Program-made: the position numbers and the translations under genes | Assembly: GCA_025716855.1 (NCBI GenBank) | Contig: JAIXMQ010000001.1 | Span: 558,001-622,000, forward strand | Length of the DNA: 64,000 nt | Source of the DNA: Pilaira anomala | Lineage: Eukaryota > Mucoromycota > Mucoromycetes > Mucorales > Mucoraceae | Direction: 5' to 3' | Shown here: piece by piece, positions 46,089 to 58,177 of the stretch | Position numbering within the stretch: the first letter of the stretch is position 1 | Layout: every line of letters begins with the position of its first letter | Notes under the pieces: model-generated | Told to the model about the DNA's origin: nothing | Databases searched by the model: none | Seen by the model: the letters and a program-made list of their open reading frames with translations, nothing else

Positions 46089-48005
46089 ATGGGTAAAAAA
46101 CCTTTCATTGACAAGAAGGCTGCAAAGCATTTCCATGTTGTGCATAGATCCCAAAAGGATCCTCTTATCAATGACACTGAAGCTCCCGATCGTGTATTAC
46201 AAGAAGTCTTGCCTGGCAACTTGATGAAGGTAACCAGATAAAAAAAGAATATTTTATATATGCATCGATCTCACCCTTTTCTTTTTTTATAATTAGTTCA
46301 AATCTCAAGCCGAGATCGATCGTGTCAAGGCTAAGCCTGAAAAGTTAAGTCAAGACGAAATTGACAAGTAAGTGGTTGATACAGATACAAAAAGAAATTC
46401 AGTTACCAAACATCTTTTTTTTTTATGAATTTTAGACGTATCGGTCAAGCAGCATTATACGGTATCTATTATGATGATGGAGAATACGATTATACTCAAC
46501 ATTTAAAGCCTATCGGTGGTGTTGATACCGTATTTTTACAAGCACCTGGTAAAAAAGAAAAGACCAACAACAACACAATGGAATCCATGTTTAAAGAAGA
46601 AGAGGACAAAGATGTTTATAGAGATCAAAAGAACCCCAACTTATTTCAAATTCCTAATGAAGTATTACCTTCTAACATTGAAATGAAGGTAGGTCTTATG
46701 AATCAACCTACTGGTCTTGATAACGGTCTTCAACCTGATATGGATCCTAGACTTCGTGAGGTCTTGGAAGCTTTATCAGATGAAGAATACGTTGAAGATG
46801 ATTTAGGAGATGATTTCTTTGAGGGATTAAATGCTGAAGGTGAACCTTATGATCCTGCAGAGGATGAAGAATATTTTGATTCAGAAGAGGAAATTGAAGA
46901 ATATTATGAGGATGAAGAAGAGTATGAGGAGGATAGAGAAGGTGGTGCTTCTGCTGCTGGTGGAGAAGAAAACTATGACTGGCAAGCAGCTTTCAAAAAG
47001 TAAATATATATATAGATATACAAATAGAGGGATGAATTTAACTAAAAACATCATTTACATAGGTTCAAATTGAATCAAAATCGTGCCAACTCAGATGATG
47101 AATTTGATGAAGATTTCGAAACTAAAACAAAAGGAACCAATTTCTCAGTTTCATCTTCTGCTATGCACCGTAACTCTCAACTTCGATTATTAGATGATAG
47201 ATTTGACAAGATTGAAGAAGAATACGCAGATGATGACGATGAAAGTGAATACGAAAGTGGAGAAGAAAGAGTTGAACGTGCAGATTTTGATGCGATTTTA
47301 GATGAATTTTTAGAAAAGTATGAAATTGTTGGTAAAAAGATGCAACCTAAAATGGAAGGTGATTCTGGTGCTGCCAAGCTTGATAGTATGCGTCAAGGTT
47401 TATTAAAAACACATATTCATGAAGAAGAAGAACGTGAGCCAAGACAAAGACTTACACAAGCTGCGCTTCAGCCTAAATTGGAAAGACCCGAGATGAGAAA
47501 GAGAGAAACTTGGGATTGTCAGAGTATTGTCTCTACTTATTCAAATCTTGAAAATCATCCTACTTTAATTAATGATAAAGGTCCTTCCAAGAGAATTAGA
47601 ATTGATCCCAAGACAGGTATGCCAATTTTAGTAGAAGTTGAAAGTAAAAAGAAGAAGAAGAATAGAAGACAACAAGAAGAAGAAGAGGAAGAGGAAGAGG
47701 AAGAGTCAGGTGATGAAGAAGAAGATACTGAACCAGCAGAAAATAAGGGTGTGCCTAGAACAAAGGAAGAGACAAAAGAAGAAAAGAAGGCACGAAAACA
47801 AGCAGTCAAAGAAGCCAAAAAGGTAATAGGATTATCCATTAAAAAAAAAACCAGGCAATACGATGACTAATTCCCTTTTTTGTTTATTTAGCACCGTCGA
47901 GAAGAAAAGAAGACTACAAAATCTGCATTTAAAAATGAAGAGGTTCGTCAAAAGAGAATCCTTCAACAAATTCGTCAAGCAAAGGGCGCTACACATATTC
48001 CTTAA
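46089..48005 (+). CDS. LTV1: Ltv1-like 40S ribosome assembly factor
   Basis: Five exons, 46089-46229, 46297-46367, 46436-46999, 47063-47822 and 47892-48005; 549 residues. Begins MGKKPFIDKKAAKHFHVVHR, the Ltv1 hallmark, then YGIYYDDGEYDYTQHLKPIG and NPNLFQIPNEVLPSNIE. Acidic Asp/Glu-rich stretches in the middle, DFDAILDEFLEKYEIVGKKM, and ETWDCQSIVSTYSNLENHP followed by a Lys/Glu-rich C-terminus (RREEKKTTKSAFKNEEVRQK). Ltv1 travels with late pre-40S particles and helps place Rps3 and export the subunit; Hrr25/CK1 phosphorylation releases it. Divergent from Bfr1. Very secure. Confidence 0.95.
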
Positions 48006-48445
48006 AATAGATAATAAAATAACAATAAAAAATTGCACATAGTTTTACCAAGAGGTTTAAGCTTTTCTCGGCGTTCAATATTTCCGGCTGAATTATATTA
48101 TTTAAGGTTGTTCGGATTGTGTTTGACCGGCTTTTCCGTCGTGACATAATTACCTTTTATAGAGAACGTATCATGTTGAGGACTTTTTTTTCGAATCGAG
48201 CAATGTTAAATTTTTTCGGCGAAACCATTGCCTTAAAAAAAAAACAGTGCAGTAATATAAATAGGTAACCTTATTTCACATTTCTTTTCTGTATTCTTCA
48301 TCTTTTTCTTTTTCTTTTTTTTTTTTTTTTTTTTATTTAAAAAAAAAATTAGGGAACACAAGCCTTTTTTTTTTCTTCTTCTTCTTCTTCTTATTTTATA
48401 TATATATATATATACTATTCACTAATTTAATTATATATAAAATAA
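48006..48445. other. Intergenic, tandem genes
   Basis: About 440 bp with poly-T, an A run and CTT repeats just upstream of the Aur1 start, plus TA repeats. It probably holds the Aur1 promoter. No gene is seen. Confidence 0.4.
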
Positions 48446-49802
48446 ATGATTCAAAAAGCAATTGAATATTCAAAGGCATGGAAATGGAGTTGGTTACAAT
48501 ATGTTGTACTTGCAGCACTTAGTTTTTTCAACATGTATTTTATCGAATCACCGACACTTTGGATACGAGTATTGATCGCAATCGGTTTACTTTCTTCACC
48601 TTTTATACCATACGTTAGACGTTTTACATTACCTGCAATGGCTATCTTTGCCTGGCTTATTACTTTTTATGCCGTTAAATTCATTCCTAATGATATCAAA
48701 CCTCAACATATCTTTGTAAATTTACTTCCAACACTTGAAAGAGTTATTTATGGCGCAAACCTTTCCGAAATCATTTCAAAGCACACTCATCCTATTCTGG
48801 ATATCTTTGCCTGGATACCTTATGGTGTCATTCATTTCGCTTTTCCATTCATCTTTTCTTTCCTTCTCTTTATCTTTGGTCCTCCTGGTTCTTTAGCTGT
48901 ATTTGGTCAAGCATTTGGTTATATGAATTTAGCTGGTGTATTAACTCAACTCTTATTCCCTACTTCTCCTCCTTGTAAGTTTCACATAATTATTATTATT
49001 AAAAAAAAGAGAGACATATATTCATTTTTTTTTTTAAAAAAACGCAGGGTATGAGCTCAGCTATGGCTCCGCTCCAGCTGATTATTCAGTACATGGCCAA
49101 CCAGGTGGATTAGCTAGAATTGATGATATATTAGGCTTAAACCTTTATGGAACAACATTTGGTAGTTCACCATTAGTATTTGGAGCATTTCCATCACTTC
49201 ATTCTGGATGTGCAACAATTGAAATGTTATTCTTATCTTGGTTATGTCCTAGATTAAGACCTTACTGTGTATTTCATGTAATGTGGATGTGGTTTGCAAC
49301 AATGTATTTAACCCATCACTATCTAATTGATCTCGTTGGAGGATCAATTTACGCTACGCTCGCCTTTTTCTTTTTCCGTCGCTATCTTCCTACTATCCGA
49401 CCCAATTGCACGACTCGTTTAGATTATATTCAATCCAAGATACCCGTCAAAAAATCTTTCGCTAACTTTGTCCGTTCAATTGAAATGGAAAAGTTTATTA
49501 TGAAGCTTGAATCAAATCAATCTCAAGATACTGAAGCTCTTTTAATGAAAGAACAAGAAGAATCTGATCATGGTCACATTCATCAAGAAAATATTAACTC
49601 ATATGATCATATCCCATTACTTTCTGTTCGAAAGTCTTCTCCTCTTAAAGTACTCATGACTACTCGTGGCTCTGTTAGTGACGACTATAATTCATTACCT
49701 TCTGCATCTACTTCCTCAACTTGTTCTGAACCTCCTTCTCCAACTACACCTGGTACGCTTCATTTTGATGCATATCTTGAAAACGAATATAAACAACATT
49801 AA
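48446..49802 (+). CDS. AUR1: Inositol phosphorylceramide synthase catalytic subunit (Aur1)
   Basis: Transfers phosphoinositol from phosphatidylinositol to phytoceramide in the Golgi; it is the target of aureobasidin A in sensitive fungi. Two exons, 48446-48974 and 49048-49802; 427 residues. Six or more membrane helices. The PAP2/LPT catalytic motifs are visible: YELSYGSAPADYSVHGQPGG, GAFPSLHSGCATIEML (conserved His) and TMYLTHHYLIDLVGG (catalytic His and Asp). The C-terminal ~110 residues are hydrophilic, Ser-rich and not conserved. The intron phase (T|GG, Trp) supports the splice. Drug response cannot be judged from sequence alone. Confidence 0.95.
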
Positions 49803-50001
49803 TCTCGCTCTTACCCCTTTTTTACTTCTTTTTTTTTTTTAAACAAATCGCATTCATAGACTAATAATTACACTATAATACACTTAATACTTCCCTCCCC
49901 TTAATAATAATCTTTTCTTTTGTATTACCATTAATATGACACCACACCAACTAATAACAATAAAAATAAACAATTTATTTCCCCAATTTTTTTTTTTTTT
50001 T

Positions 50002-51095
50002 TTAAAGTTTAGCTACTTGTTTAGTTTTAAACTCTTGATATTCTTCTTCAGTCATTACAGTACGAGATATTTTCATACCTACAATTTCTTGTGTCATTCG
50101 AAGTGTCATTCCCCATAAATGAAGTATCTTTTCTTCTTTTTTGGATTTTAATGGAATTGCAGCTACATGGACTGTACTAGGCCAAGGCAATTTTTGTCCA
50201 GATTGGTTTGGTTTAGCATCTTTTATTGGACTATATGCAACAATAGGGTCTTGTAACAAATACCGTAATGATATCCCTAACATTTACATTTTATATGCTG
50301 TATTAGGATAATATTATTTATTTATATAGATTGTTATTGTACTTACAAAATGTCTCTGCAACTTCAGATGTTTGAAGTGTAAATTCTGGTGTAATAGGAC
50401 TCACTTGTAAAAATACTATATATTCATGTAAACGGGGGGGGGGGTTTAGTCTGCTATTTTGGTCTATAATAATTTTTCATTACTTTACTGTGTGGTATCA
50501 CCAACATGGTCAATTCATTTGTTTTCAGGTTTTTAATTCTTCTAGGCTCCAAAGTACCCAATGGAATAAAATGTGGGGTATCAAGGTCTAACCCAATTTC
50601 CTCTCTGCATTCACGATAGACAGTATCTAAAGGTGATTTATCATTCACTTCATTCTTTCCACCAGGAAAAGCAATGTGCCCTGACCATCTTGTATATAAA
50701 TTAATTCGTTGATTTATTATATATATATATATATATATCCTTTTCCTTTTGAACTTACACATCACTTTCATGAGAAGCTCGTTGAATAAATAAAATTTCT
50801 GCTTCACCGTGACAATCGTTGATCCAAGATTGATTTAAACATTCAATAGGTGTTCTGGGTAAAGGATAGGCAGGAAGATGATCTGTGATATAAGGTCTCC
50901 AACGAATAATTGCAGCAACACAAGCATTTCTTACATTTCCTGTTGTTTCAATCGATGGTACCTGATTTCGAGAGGCTGTATCAATAATATACTTTAAATC
51001 TGTATATATATATATAAAGTCAATTTTAAGTATCTTTTTTTTTTTTTTTGCAAACATGAGTTTTTTTTTTTTTCATGTGTACCTTGTTTAGACAT
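50002..51095 (-). CDS. Nudix hydrolase, CoA diphosphatase-like (Pcd1/NUDT7-8 type)
   Basis: Five exons, 51095-51083 (13 nt), 50999-50759, 50688-50489, 50415-50347 and 50276-50002; 265 residues. The Nudix core has LFIQRASHESDVWSGHIAFP, GGK, and the REcrEEiGL box in YRECREEIGLDLDTPHFIP. The GHIAFPGG part is typical of coenzyme A diphosphatases, which cleave CoA and nudix substrates in peroxisomes or mitochondria. Upstream of GHIA the usual CoA-signature Arg is not obvious, so substrate choice is uncertain. The C-terminal part has VSPITPEFTLQTSEVAETFW and HLWGMTLRMTQEI, as in the family. The first exon carries only four codons and part of the fifth. The extreme C-terminus (VAKL) is not a standard SKL signal. 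Confidence 0.86.
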
Positions 51096-51367
51096 TTGTG
51101 ATAGGAAAAAAGGGGGAAAATAAGAAAGAAAAAAAAAGATGAATCCATCATCGTATTTATCGGAAAAAGAAAAATATTTCACACACAAAAAATACACACA
51201 CATTCTCACGTGTAATTGTTAGAAAAAAAAAGGGAAAATTGGTTTTTCCCTACTTTAACTTTTTTATTATAATGATTTACACTTGATGTATTTAATTTTA
51301 TTCCTTTTTAATATATATATATACATAAGTTTGTATAAAATATGAATCCTTTTCGACCCATTCACAC

Positions 51368-52274
51368 TTAGACTCTTCTTCTGTTACTATAACTCTTCTT
51401 TCCTAAATCAAAGGGAATATATCGGTACTTGATCATATGGCCAATTTGTCTACGCATTGTTAAGCAGAATAAAATAATGAAATATCCCAAGAGGATGGGC
51501 CAGTAAACGGGAATATCAAAAATACTGAACATGGTACAAAAGATAGATAAACAGGTTGCTCTAGTAACTGAAAGCCTAATTAATGTATTAGTTTCCTTAT
51601 CAAAAATTTCCTCATTCCTCATACACAACACACACGCACATGTATTATATTCCTTCCTTCCTTCCCTCTCTCACTCTCTCTTTTCTCGGTTGAGAATACT
51701 TTACCAAAACTTGAATTCAGGAAGACGACGGATAAAAGGTTTAAACTCTTCATCGTTCTTCATAGGAAGAGAAGGTCCTTCTTCCATCTCATTAGCTTGA
51801 GTGTCTAATTGAACTGAAGGATCGAACTTTGGTGTCAAAAAGGCCAAGAACAAGTTCAAGATGTAAATACCTAAATAAAATTCTTCAGTACTTTTACACT
51901 TTTATAGATCTATTATTCTTTATCTTTTTATTACCTAAAGCATATCTAAAAGGAAAAAAAAAATTAATAATTCTCCTCATGACAATAAAAAAAAACATAT
52001 ATACACTTACGTTATAATATACCATCCTTCAGCATAAATAATACGCAACATGAATAATATTAAAAGTACACCGGTAGCTGCCCAACGATAAGGCACATAA
52101 GGTGTACTTTGATCTAACAAGTGTTGAAAACGCTACAATAAAAAAAAACACGTTAAGTACGTCATCTCTTTTTTTTTTTGATGACTTGAAATACTTTACT
52201 CTTTCTAATTGTGAAGTATGTGCCAACATGCTAAAGGAAGTTCCTTCAGCAGGTTCATTAGTGAATTCATTCAT
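51368..52274 (-). CDS. RER1: Rer1-like Golgi-to-ER retrieval receptor, with an 11-nt microexon
   Basis: Returns ER membrane proteins that escape to the cis-Golgi. Five exons, 52274-52200, 52132-52011, 51945-51935 (11 nt), 51870-51705 and 51575-51368; 193 residues, as in the family. Landmarks: [76 protein letters not shown], and [20 protein letters not shown]. Four membrane helices are expected. The 11-nt exon supplies TYALG and keeps phase; skipping it breaks the frame. The C-terminal [10 protein letters not shown] is basic, suited to COPI interaction. Very secure. Confidence 0.96.
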
Positions 52275-52728
52275 TTTTTTTTTTGTAGGAGAACCAAGAA
52301 GAAAGTGAAAGAAAGGTGCCACTAACTTTTTATTTTTATTTCCCATTTTATTGAAATACAGTAAAAAAAAAAAAAATATGGTCACTTTCGATTAGAAAAC
52401 TTTCCATTAAAACTGTTTAGATGAACTGAATGAATAGAAAATGAATAAATAAGAACACGTATCATGACATTACATTGCTTTTGTTATTAATTATATAATT
52501 GCCCTGGAATTATAAGTTATATATAGGTTTTTCTTTTTATCGATCTATTATATATTACATTCCACTAATGTATCATGAGAGAGTAAGTTTTATATACAGG
52601 ACATCGATTTTTTCAAAAAGATATTTATTCAAAAAGTGACAATAAATATTTATAATGCTCACACTATCAGGGGGAGTGGGGGTATTTTCTCTTTCTCTCT
52701 TTCTTCTCTCTCTCTCTTTTTACATTAT
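52275..52728. other. Intergenic spacer between two minus-strand genes
   Basis: About 450 bp including the Rer1 promoter side and the 3' end of the E2 gene. Contains poly-A, a TC-rich stretch near 52690-52720, and no coding-like frame. Confidence 0.4.
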
Positions 52729-54039
52729 CTACAAAACATATTTACGGCACACAAGAGCTACCAGTAATGAAACTAACCCACCAATCAATGCGTCCAACCA
52801 AATGGGTTGAACACGCCCGGTAGCGGAGACATTGCGAATAGGTTCATGGACTGCTGCTGGGGCAACTTCTGTTCTGACTGCTGCTTGAATCGTGGCAGCG
52901 CTGATTGGTATAGAAGTTGCCATGGTAACATGAGATGCCGTATCAACCGGTTCTATTTCATCACTCAACTCAGCAGGTGTATCATCTGTCTGCGATGTGC
53001 ATGCGACCATCTCTTCTTTCTTAACGGCTACTTTGCTTCCTTCTGAACCTTCCTTGACTTTACTTCCTTCTGCCTTTTCTGTTGTTGTGGGTTTATAGCT
53101 CATCATGAATTCAGGTAATTCTTCTTTTATTGATGTAAGTCCGGTAGGTGGTATATCAGATAGAGCTTCCTTCATTTCTACTTGACAAACTGGACAAACC
53201 CAACCTAGCGACCTATAATTAAAATAAACACTTAGCAGAAGAAAAAAAAATGAGGGCGTGTGTATGGATGTTTACTTTTTTGCTAATGTTTTGCGCTCTT
53301 CTTTTGTATAATCTAAACCGCCAATGGCACCTCGTGCTTCAGTTGGGAAAAATCCAATCACTGCTAATAATACTGTACGAACTAAAACAAATAAATAAAT
53401 AAATAACGCGAGAAAGTATCATGCATCATTGAACTTGGACTAATTACTTACTTCCCCATGCCGGTTGCCAAAATTCTGGATGAAATCCAGTGATACTAAG
53501 ACAGATTTTAGTATTGAGTTCAAAACGTCCATTGGGCTAGCATGAAAATTAGTCTTTTTTCGTTTCTATTTTAAAAAAAAAATTATATTCTTACCGTCAA
53601 GAAAATAAGCTCTGGTGGCTTAAATGGATACTCGGTGGGTAAGATAATACGACCATGATATCTATAGGATCAATTAAGGGGTTTTTTTTTAGACAACTGG
53701 TTCTTGTTTTTTAAAAATAAAGTGACTCTTTACCTTCCTTCTTCAAAGTCCGTATCTTTTGGTCCTCTTACTGTAAAGTGCCACTCAAATAAGTTGTCCT
53801 GAGGATAAAGAAAGTTAGTATAAAAACTTGATCGCTTATAAAAAAAAAAAGAGAAATATTCTACTTCTAAAGGATGGGCATCGTATTCGTATGTACTTTC
53901 TTGAGCAAGTTCTCTTGCTTCTCGCATAATTCTTTTAACTCCTTTAGTAGAAATGAGTTGTCTTTATCTTCATTTCATTTCTTTTTTGCTTTTTTTTTTT
54001 ACCTGGGTTTTTTAAATTATACTTTGAGTCGGTACTCAT
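52729..54039 (-). CDS. Tail-anchored ubiquitin-conjugating enzyme E2 (Ubc6/UBE2J type)
   Basis: Works in ER-associated degradation, taking ubiquitin from E1 and passing it to membrane E3 ligases. Seven exons, 54039-54003, 53941-53865, 53798-53734, 53661-53595, 53536-53452, 53381-53276 and 53212-52729; 306 residues. The E2 core is GVKRIMREARELAQ, FEWHFTVRGPKDTDFEEGRY, HGRIILPTEYPFKPPELIFL, TPNGRFELNTKICLSITGFH with the active Cys in KICLS, and WQPAWG, as in UBE2J/Ubc6 (no HPN tripeptide). The C-terminal linker is Lys/Glu/Pro/Thr-rich, and the end (DALIGGLVSLLVALVCRKYV) is a tail-anchor membrane helix. The AG acceptor of exon 2 sits directly at a TACTAAAG-like sequence, so that junction is the least certain. 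Confidence 0.92.
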
Positions 54040-54724
54040 AGCGGTTTAGATGGTTGTCGATTGCAGGAAAAAGAGTGAGTTTTTTTTTTTAATTTTTTCT
54101 TTTCGCTGTGTGTGGAGCCCGTAATCCCAAAAGCCTAAAACAGACTGTCGTGTGACTTGATTTGGCCCTGAACCTAGCGAATTGTTACTCACCAACGCAT
54201 TGTATTGTCTAATACTCCATGTTATCAAGTACTTTTGTAATATAAACTCTTGTATATAAATACATAAAGATCATTTACAAAACTAATTGTAAAGAATGAT
54301 TGTTAAAATCTCGAAAAAGCTGTATTTATTACAATTGATTTTTCATGAATATATCCTCTCATTGAATGTACCAAAACTAATAAAAGTTACATTTATGCTT
54401 TCATTTTTTAGCATTATTAGAACACAAAACCCTGCATGTATTTTTCCAGGTTAAATATAAGAAACTCTTTATTGTAGTAAAACTTGAGCCACTCTCTTTT
54501 TCTTGGAGATAAATTAGTTAAGGGGAAAGAATGCTATCATTTTCTATCAAATACATTCTCTATTTCCATGTATAAGATATTGTTTATTACCTTAAATTAA
54601 ATGATTTATAACTTTGGTAGCTATGAAAACAAAAGCGCACTTTATATCCTAACAAGTTTTTTTTTGTTCGGATAAAGGTATGGAACACATTAACTAGCTG
54701 CATGTAATTCGTTAAAATTTTCTG

Positions 54725-54767
<43 letters not shown>

Positions 54768-54998
54768 AAGAACGCATAGCGGCATTATGTTAATTAAGGT
54801 TCCATGGTTCCTGATATAGCATTGAAGGTTCCGACTCTTTTTTTAAAAATAAAAAAGAAAACAAAAGCTGAGATTCCCGGTATCCTAATTTTTTTTTTTT
54901 TTCATTCCCATGATAGATAAATAATTGACATTTGATTTAGATTATTTTCTTCTTTCTTTTTATATTTTATATCTCTTGGTTTAGATTTATTTTTTGAA
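54040..54998. other. Intergenic, divergent promoter region
   Basis: About 960 bp upstream of both the E2 and the glucanase gene. It holds poly-A at 54729-54765 and AT-rich sequence. GGTTCC occurs near 54800 and near 56380, on either side of the glucanase gene. No gene is seen. Confidence 0.4.
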
Positions 54999-56150
54999 AT
55001 GATTTCTTTGACTAAAGTAATAACTGCTTTCTTTGGTTTACTAACGGCTTTCGCAACAATATGTGCTTCTCCTATTGATACCGATAACAAGAATATCATC
55101 AAAAGCCCTTACAATTACTGGAAAACAAAAGCGTGGGGTGTTAACTTGGGTAACTGGCTTATCCTTGAAAAATGGATGAACCCTTCCTTCTTTGAAAAAC
55201 ATGCTCCTAATGCTACAGATGAATGGAGCTTTTGTAAAGACGCTAGTAATCCTACAAAGGCATTAAATGATCACTGGAATAGTTGGGTAACCGAAGATGA
55301 TTTCAAGCGTCTCAAAGAGGTCAAGGCAAATCAAATACGAATTCCAGTCGGGTACTGGGCATTCATCAAGCCAGACGCAGGTGAGCCTTACGTTACTACA
55401 GGTCAAAAGGAACAGCTTAAACGTATTCTTGGTTACTGTGACAAGTACGGTATGTACGCTATCATTGATTTACACGGTTTGCCTGGTTCTCAAAATGGAG
55501 AGATGCATTCTGGTAAAAGTGGATCTATAGACTTTTATTCATCTCATAACATTGAACGCTCTTTGAAGACTGTACAGGCTGCTGTCGATTGGATGAACGG
55601 CCTTGAAGGTAAATTGAGGGATAGAATTTCGGCTATTGAGGCAGCTAATGAGCCTCATATCGGAGGGGATAAAGATTTGAAAAACCTCAAGAACTATTAT
55701 CAAAAGGCTTATACGATTATTTCAAAGTCCAAGTATAAAGTACCCATGATGTTTCATGACGGATTTGCAGGACTTGACGCATGGAACGATTTCTTACCTT
55801 CTACCGCAAATGCAATTATCGATCTTCATCCTTATTACTCTTTCCCTCCAGAAAAGAATCAGACAGCTATTCTTAAACGAATCTGCGATATGAAGTCTTC
55901 GGTCGAATCGTTTCATCTCCCCGTCTTCTTTGGTGAATGGTCTCTTGCTTCAGGTGTAGATAACTCGGATACATGGTTAAAGAAAATGATGGATACCCAG
56001 GTCTCACTATTTAAGGAGAGTGGTGTAGGAGGTACCTTTTGGTCACTTAAAAACAAGATCAATTCAAGTGTTTGGTCTTTACAGCAACTTCAAGATGAGG
56101 GTATTGTCAATAACCGTACTTTCAGTCATCATCCCAATTCTCAATGTTAA
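54999..56150 (+). CDS. Secreted exo-beta-1,3-glucanase (GH5, Exg1-like)
   Basis: Single exon, 383 residues. Signal peptide about residues 1-23 (MISLTKVITAFFGLLTAFAT, then ICA-SP). The GH5_9 fold is visible: WGVNLGNWLILEKWMNPSFF, RIPVGYWAFIKPDAGEPYV, MYAIIDLHGLPGSQNGEMHS, the acid/base Glu in AIEAANEPHIGG, DLHPYYSFPPEK, the nucleophile Glu in VFFGEWSLA, and GTFWSLKNKINSSVWSL. It hydrolyses beta-1,3-glucan ends in wall remodelling; in Mucorales beta-glucan is scarce in hyphal walls, so it may act on spore-wall glucan or external substrate (inference). N-glycosylation sites are present, for example NATD, NQTA and NRTF. There are no introns, in contrast to its neighbours. Very secure. Confidence 0.96.
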   Translation: MISLTKVITAFFGLLTAFATICASPIDTDNKNIIKSPYNYWKTKAWGVNLGNWLILEKWMNPSFFEKHAPNATDEWSFCKDASNPTKALNDHWNSWVTEDDFKRLKEVKANQIRIPVGYWAFIKPDAGEPYVTTGQKEQLKRILGYCDKYGMYAIIDLHGLPGSQNGEMHSGKSGSIDFYSSHNIERSLKTVQAAVDWMNGLEGKLRDRISAIEAANEPHIGGDKDLKNLKNYYQKAYTIISKSKYKVPMMFHDGFAGLDAWNDFLPSTANAIIDLHPYYSFPPEKNQTAILKRICDMKSSVESFHLPVFFGEWSLASGVDNSDTWLKKMMDTQVSLFKESGVGGTFWSLKNKINSSVWSLQQLQDEGIVNNRTFSHHPNSQC

Positions 56151-56990
56151 TTTTTTTTTCTTTGATTAATTAAGCTGTGCTTTTAATTCATTATAATATT
56201 TTAATAAAATCAAATTGTGTACTCTTCCCCTCTTTAATTTGCATATGTTACACTCTCTCGGCTTTGAACAATGCTCGTGAAACATGGCTTTAGCAACCGC
56301 TTTCTTATTTTTTTGTCGTTTGATAATTATCATCTTTTCTATTTTTAAGTATACGCACTCCGGCTCGAAAAGTTTTAGGTTCCTGAATTATTTACAAGTT
56401 TGATCCTCGGATCCCATACAAAAGAAACGGTTCCTGTATGTTCTTGTTTTTCTTTGCCGAGTTGATTTCTATAATTGCTGTACTTTAATTTTTTCTTCTT
56501 TCTGAATTCTACTTGTTTAATGAAATTGCTAGAGACTATGCTTATTTTCAATTTTATGTTTCTTTCCTTTCTTTTTTCTTATAAACTAAAGCTATTTTTT
56601 TTCGAAAAGATATTTTTATCGGGATTGTTGGTTATAAAACTGAAACAAGACAAATGATAAATGCAATTGAAATAGAAGATATATACCTATAAAAAAAAAA
56701 AAAGGTATTTTAATACGGGGTATATATTTCTAAAATTCGTTTGTTTTTATCAAATCATTTTAATAATTTCGCACTATCAAAGAAAAAGTATTATTCAAGA
56801 AATTCTTCGAGTAGATTGGAATTGAAAGAGAAGCGAAAGGGATGTCTCGAAATTGTAACATAATTTTAAATTTTATAAATTAAATCAATTAAGACTTTTA
56901 TGAATATCAATTTCTCTTCTAAAAAAAATGACAGATTTGTTAATTTTCCGTCCTTTTTCAATTCTATCGCTCTTCTTCTTCTTCTTCTTC

Positions 56991-57064
<74 letters not shown>

Positions 57065-57404
57065 CCGGATCTACGATTTATAGAGTTTTCGATTGTTTTC
57101 ATGTACAAGACGTATTGTATAGAAAGGAAGCTAATGCATTCTTTAGACATACGTAAAAACATATCAGCTCTTGAAATACCCGACTTGGCTTAAAGTAAAA
57201 TATATATGTAGTATAATTATTTATTAAAAAGATATAATGATACAAACAAAATTATGTTCGAATAAGAGTGTGTATATTAAAGGTGTATATATGAAAGAAA
57301 TTAAAGAGAGAAAGAGAGAGGGAGGGAGGGATAGAAGGTATGATATGATTAAGTAATAATAATAATAATAATAATAATATAATGCAAAGATGTTCAAGTT
57401 TTCT
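56151..57404. other. Convergent intergenic region with TTC repeat and long poly-A
   Basis: About 1.25 kb between the glucanase 3' end and the FAM72 3' end. It contains the 67-base A run (56995-57061), TTC repeats just before it, and a TAA/TTA trinucleotide repeat at about 57354-57376. No coding-like frame. Confidence 0.5.
56995..57061 (+). repeat. 67-base poly-A tract preceded by TTC repeats
   Basis: A CTT/TTC microsatellite (about 56971-56994) runs directly into an uninterrupted 67-base A tract. This might be a retroposed 3' end or simple slippage. No retrotransposon body was seen upstream, and length may be affected by assembly. Confidence 0.9.
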
Positions 57405-58177
57405 CTAACGACAGAGCTGGTCATATGGAATTCGAGTTCCCATCATAAATTCGATATCCATTTCCGCTCGAGGCAGATTATTCCAGAGCATAATCTGCTT
57501 GTTTTTATCATGTCTCTCAGCAGGTTGACATGCGCTTGAATGAAACATCCAGAAATGGCCATTGTTACATGCGTCCAAACATTGAGAACATGGTGACACA
57601 ACATGATACCCAATGACGTTTCCACTATACACATGTGTAAGTATAATTAAATTATAATATATTAGGTAGATTGTTCTTACCATTCTAAACATGCTACATC
57701 TCGAATTCGACAATGACATGATCTTGTTAAATAATCCTTTTCCAAGACATGAATACTTTGAAATAGATTAATGTTAGTGTACATCTTTTTATATTTATTC
57801 TATTTAGATGGTATAATATATTACCTTTGCGATGGAGTATCTGTACTATATAATTCAATGGTTGTATCTGCTAATAAAATAGCCTTCATACCTCGTGCAC
57901 ATACTGTTGTTGAACAATGTCTACAATTTAATTTATAAACTGGTTTTACAGGTGTGACTAAGCCAGGATGATCACCTATATGCTGTGAAGTACGAACATG
58001 GTTTTGTTGTGAAGATCTACGTTGCGATTGAACAACCGATGGTGGCGTAATATTAGGAAACGTAAATCTTTGGAAAGATGATCTTCTTTGCTCATCATTA
58101 ATAGATGATCTTCTTGTATTATCGTTATAATTTGATGGATTTCTGGGACGAGGAAGTCGGACACGAGCAGGTTCCAT
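57405..58177 (-). CDS. FAM72 family protein with N-terminal low-complexity extension
   Basis: Three exons, 58177-57825, 57755-57681 and 57624-57405; 215 residues. From about residue 83 it matches FAM72 closely: [75 protein letters not shown], and QIMLWNNLPRA. The conserved CxxC pairs point to zinc binding. Human FAM72A binds the DNA glycosylase UNG2 and affects base-excision and mismatch repair balance; the role in fungi is unknown. The first ~80 residues are Arg/Ser/Asn/Gln-rich (RRSS repeats three times) and not part of the family, giving possible kinase sites. Confidence 0.9.
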
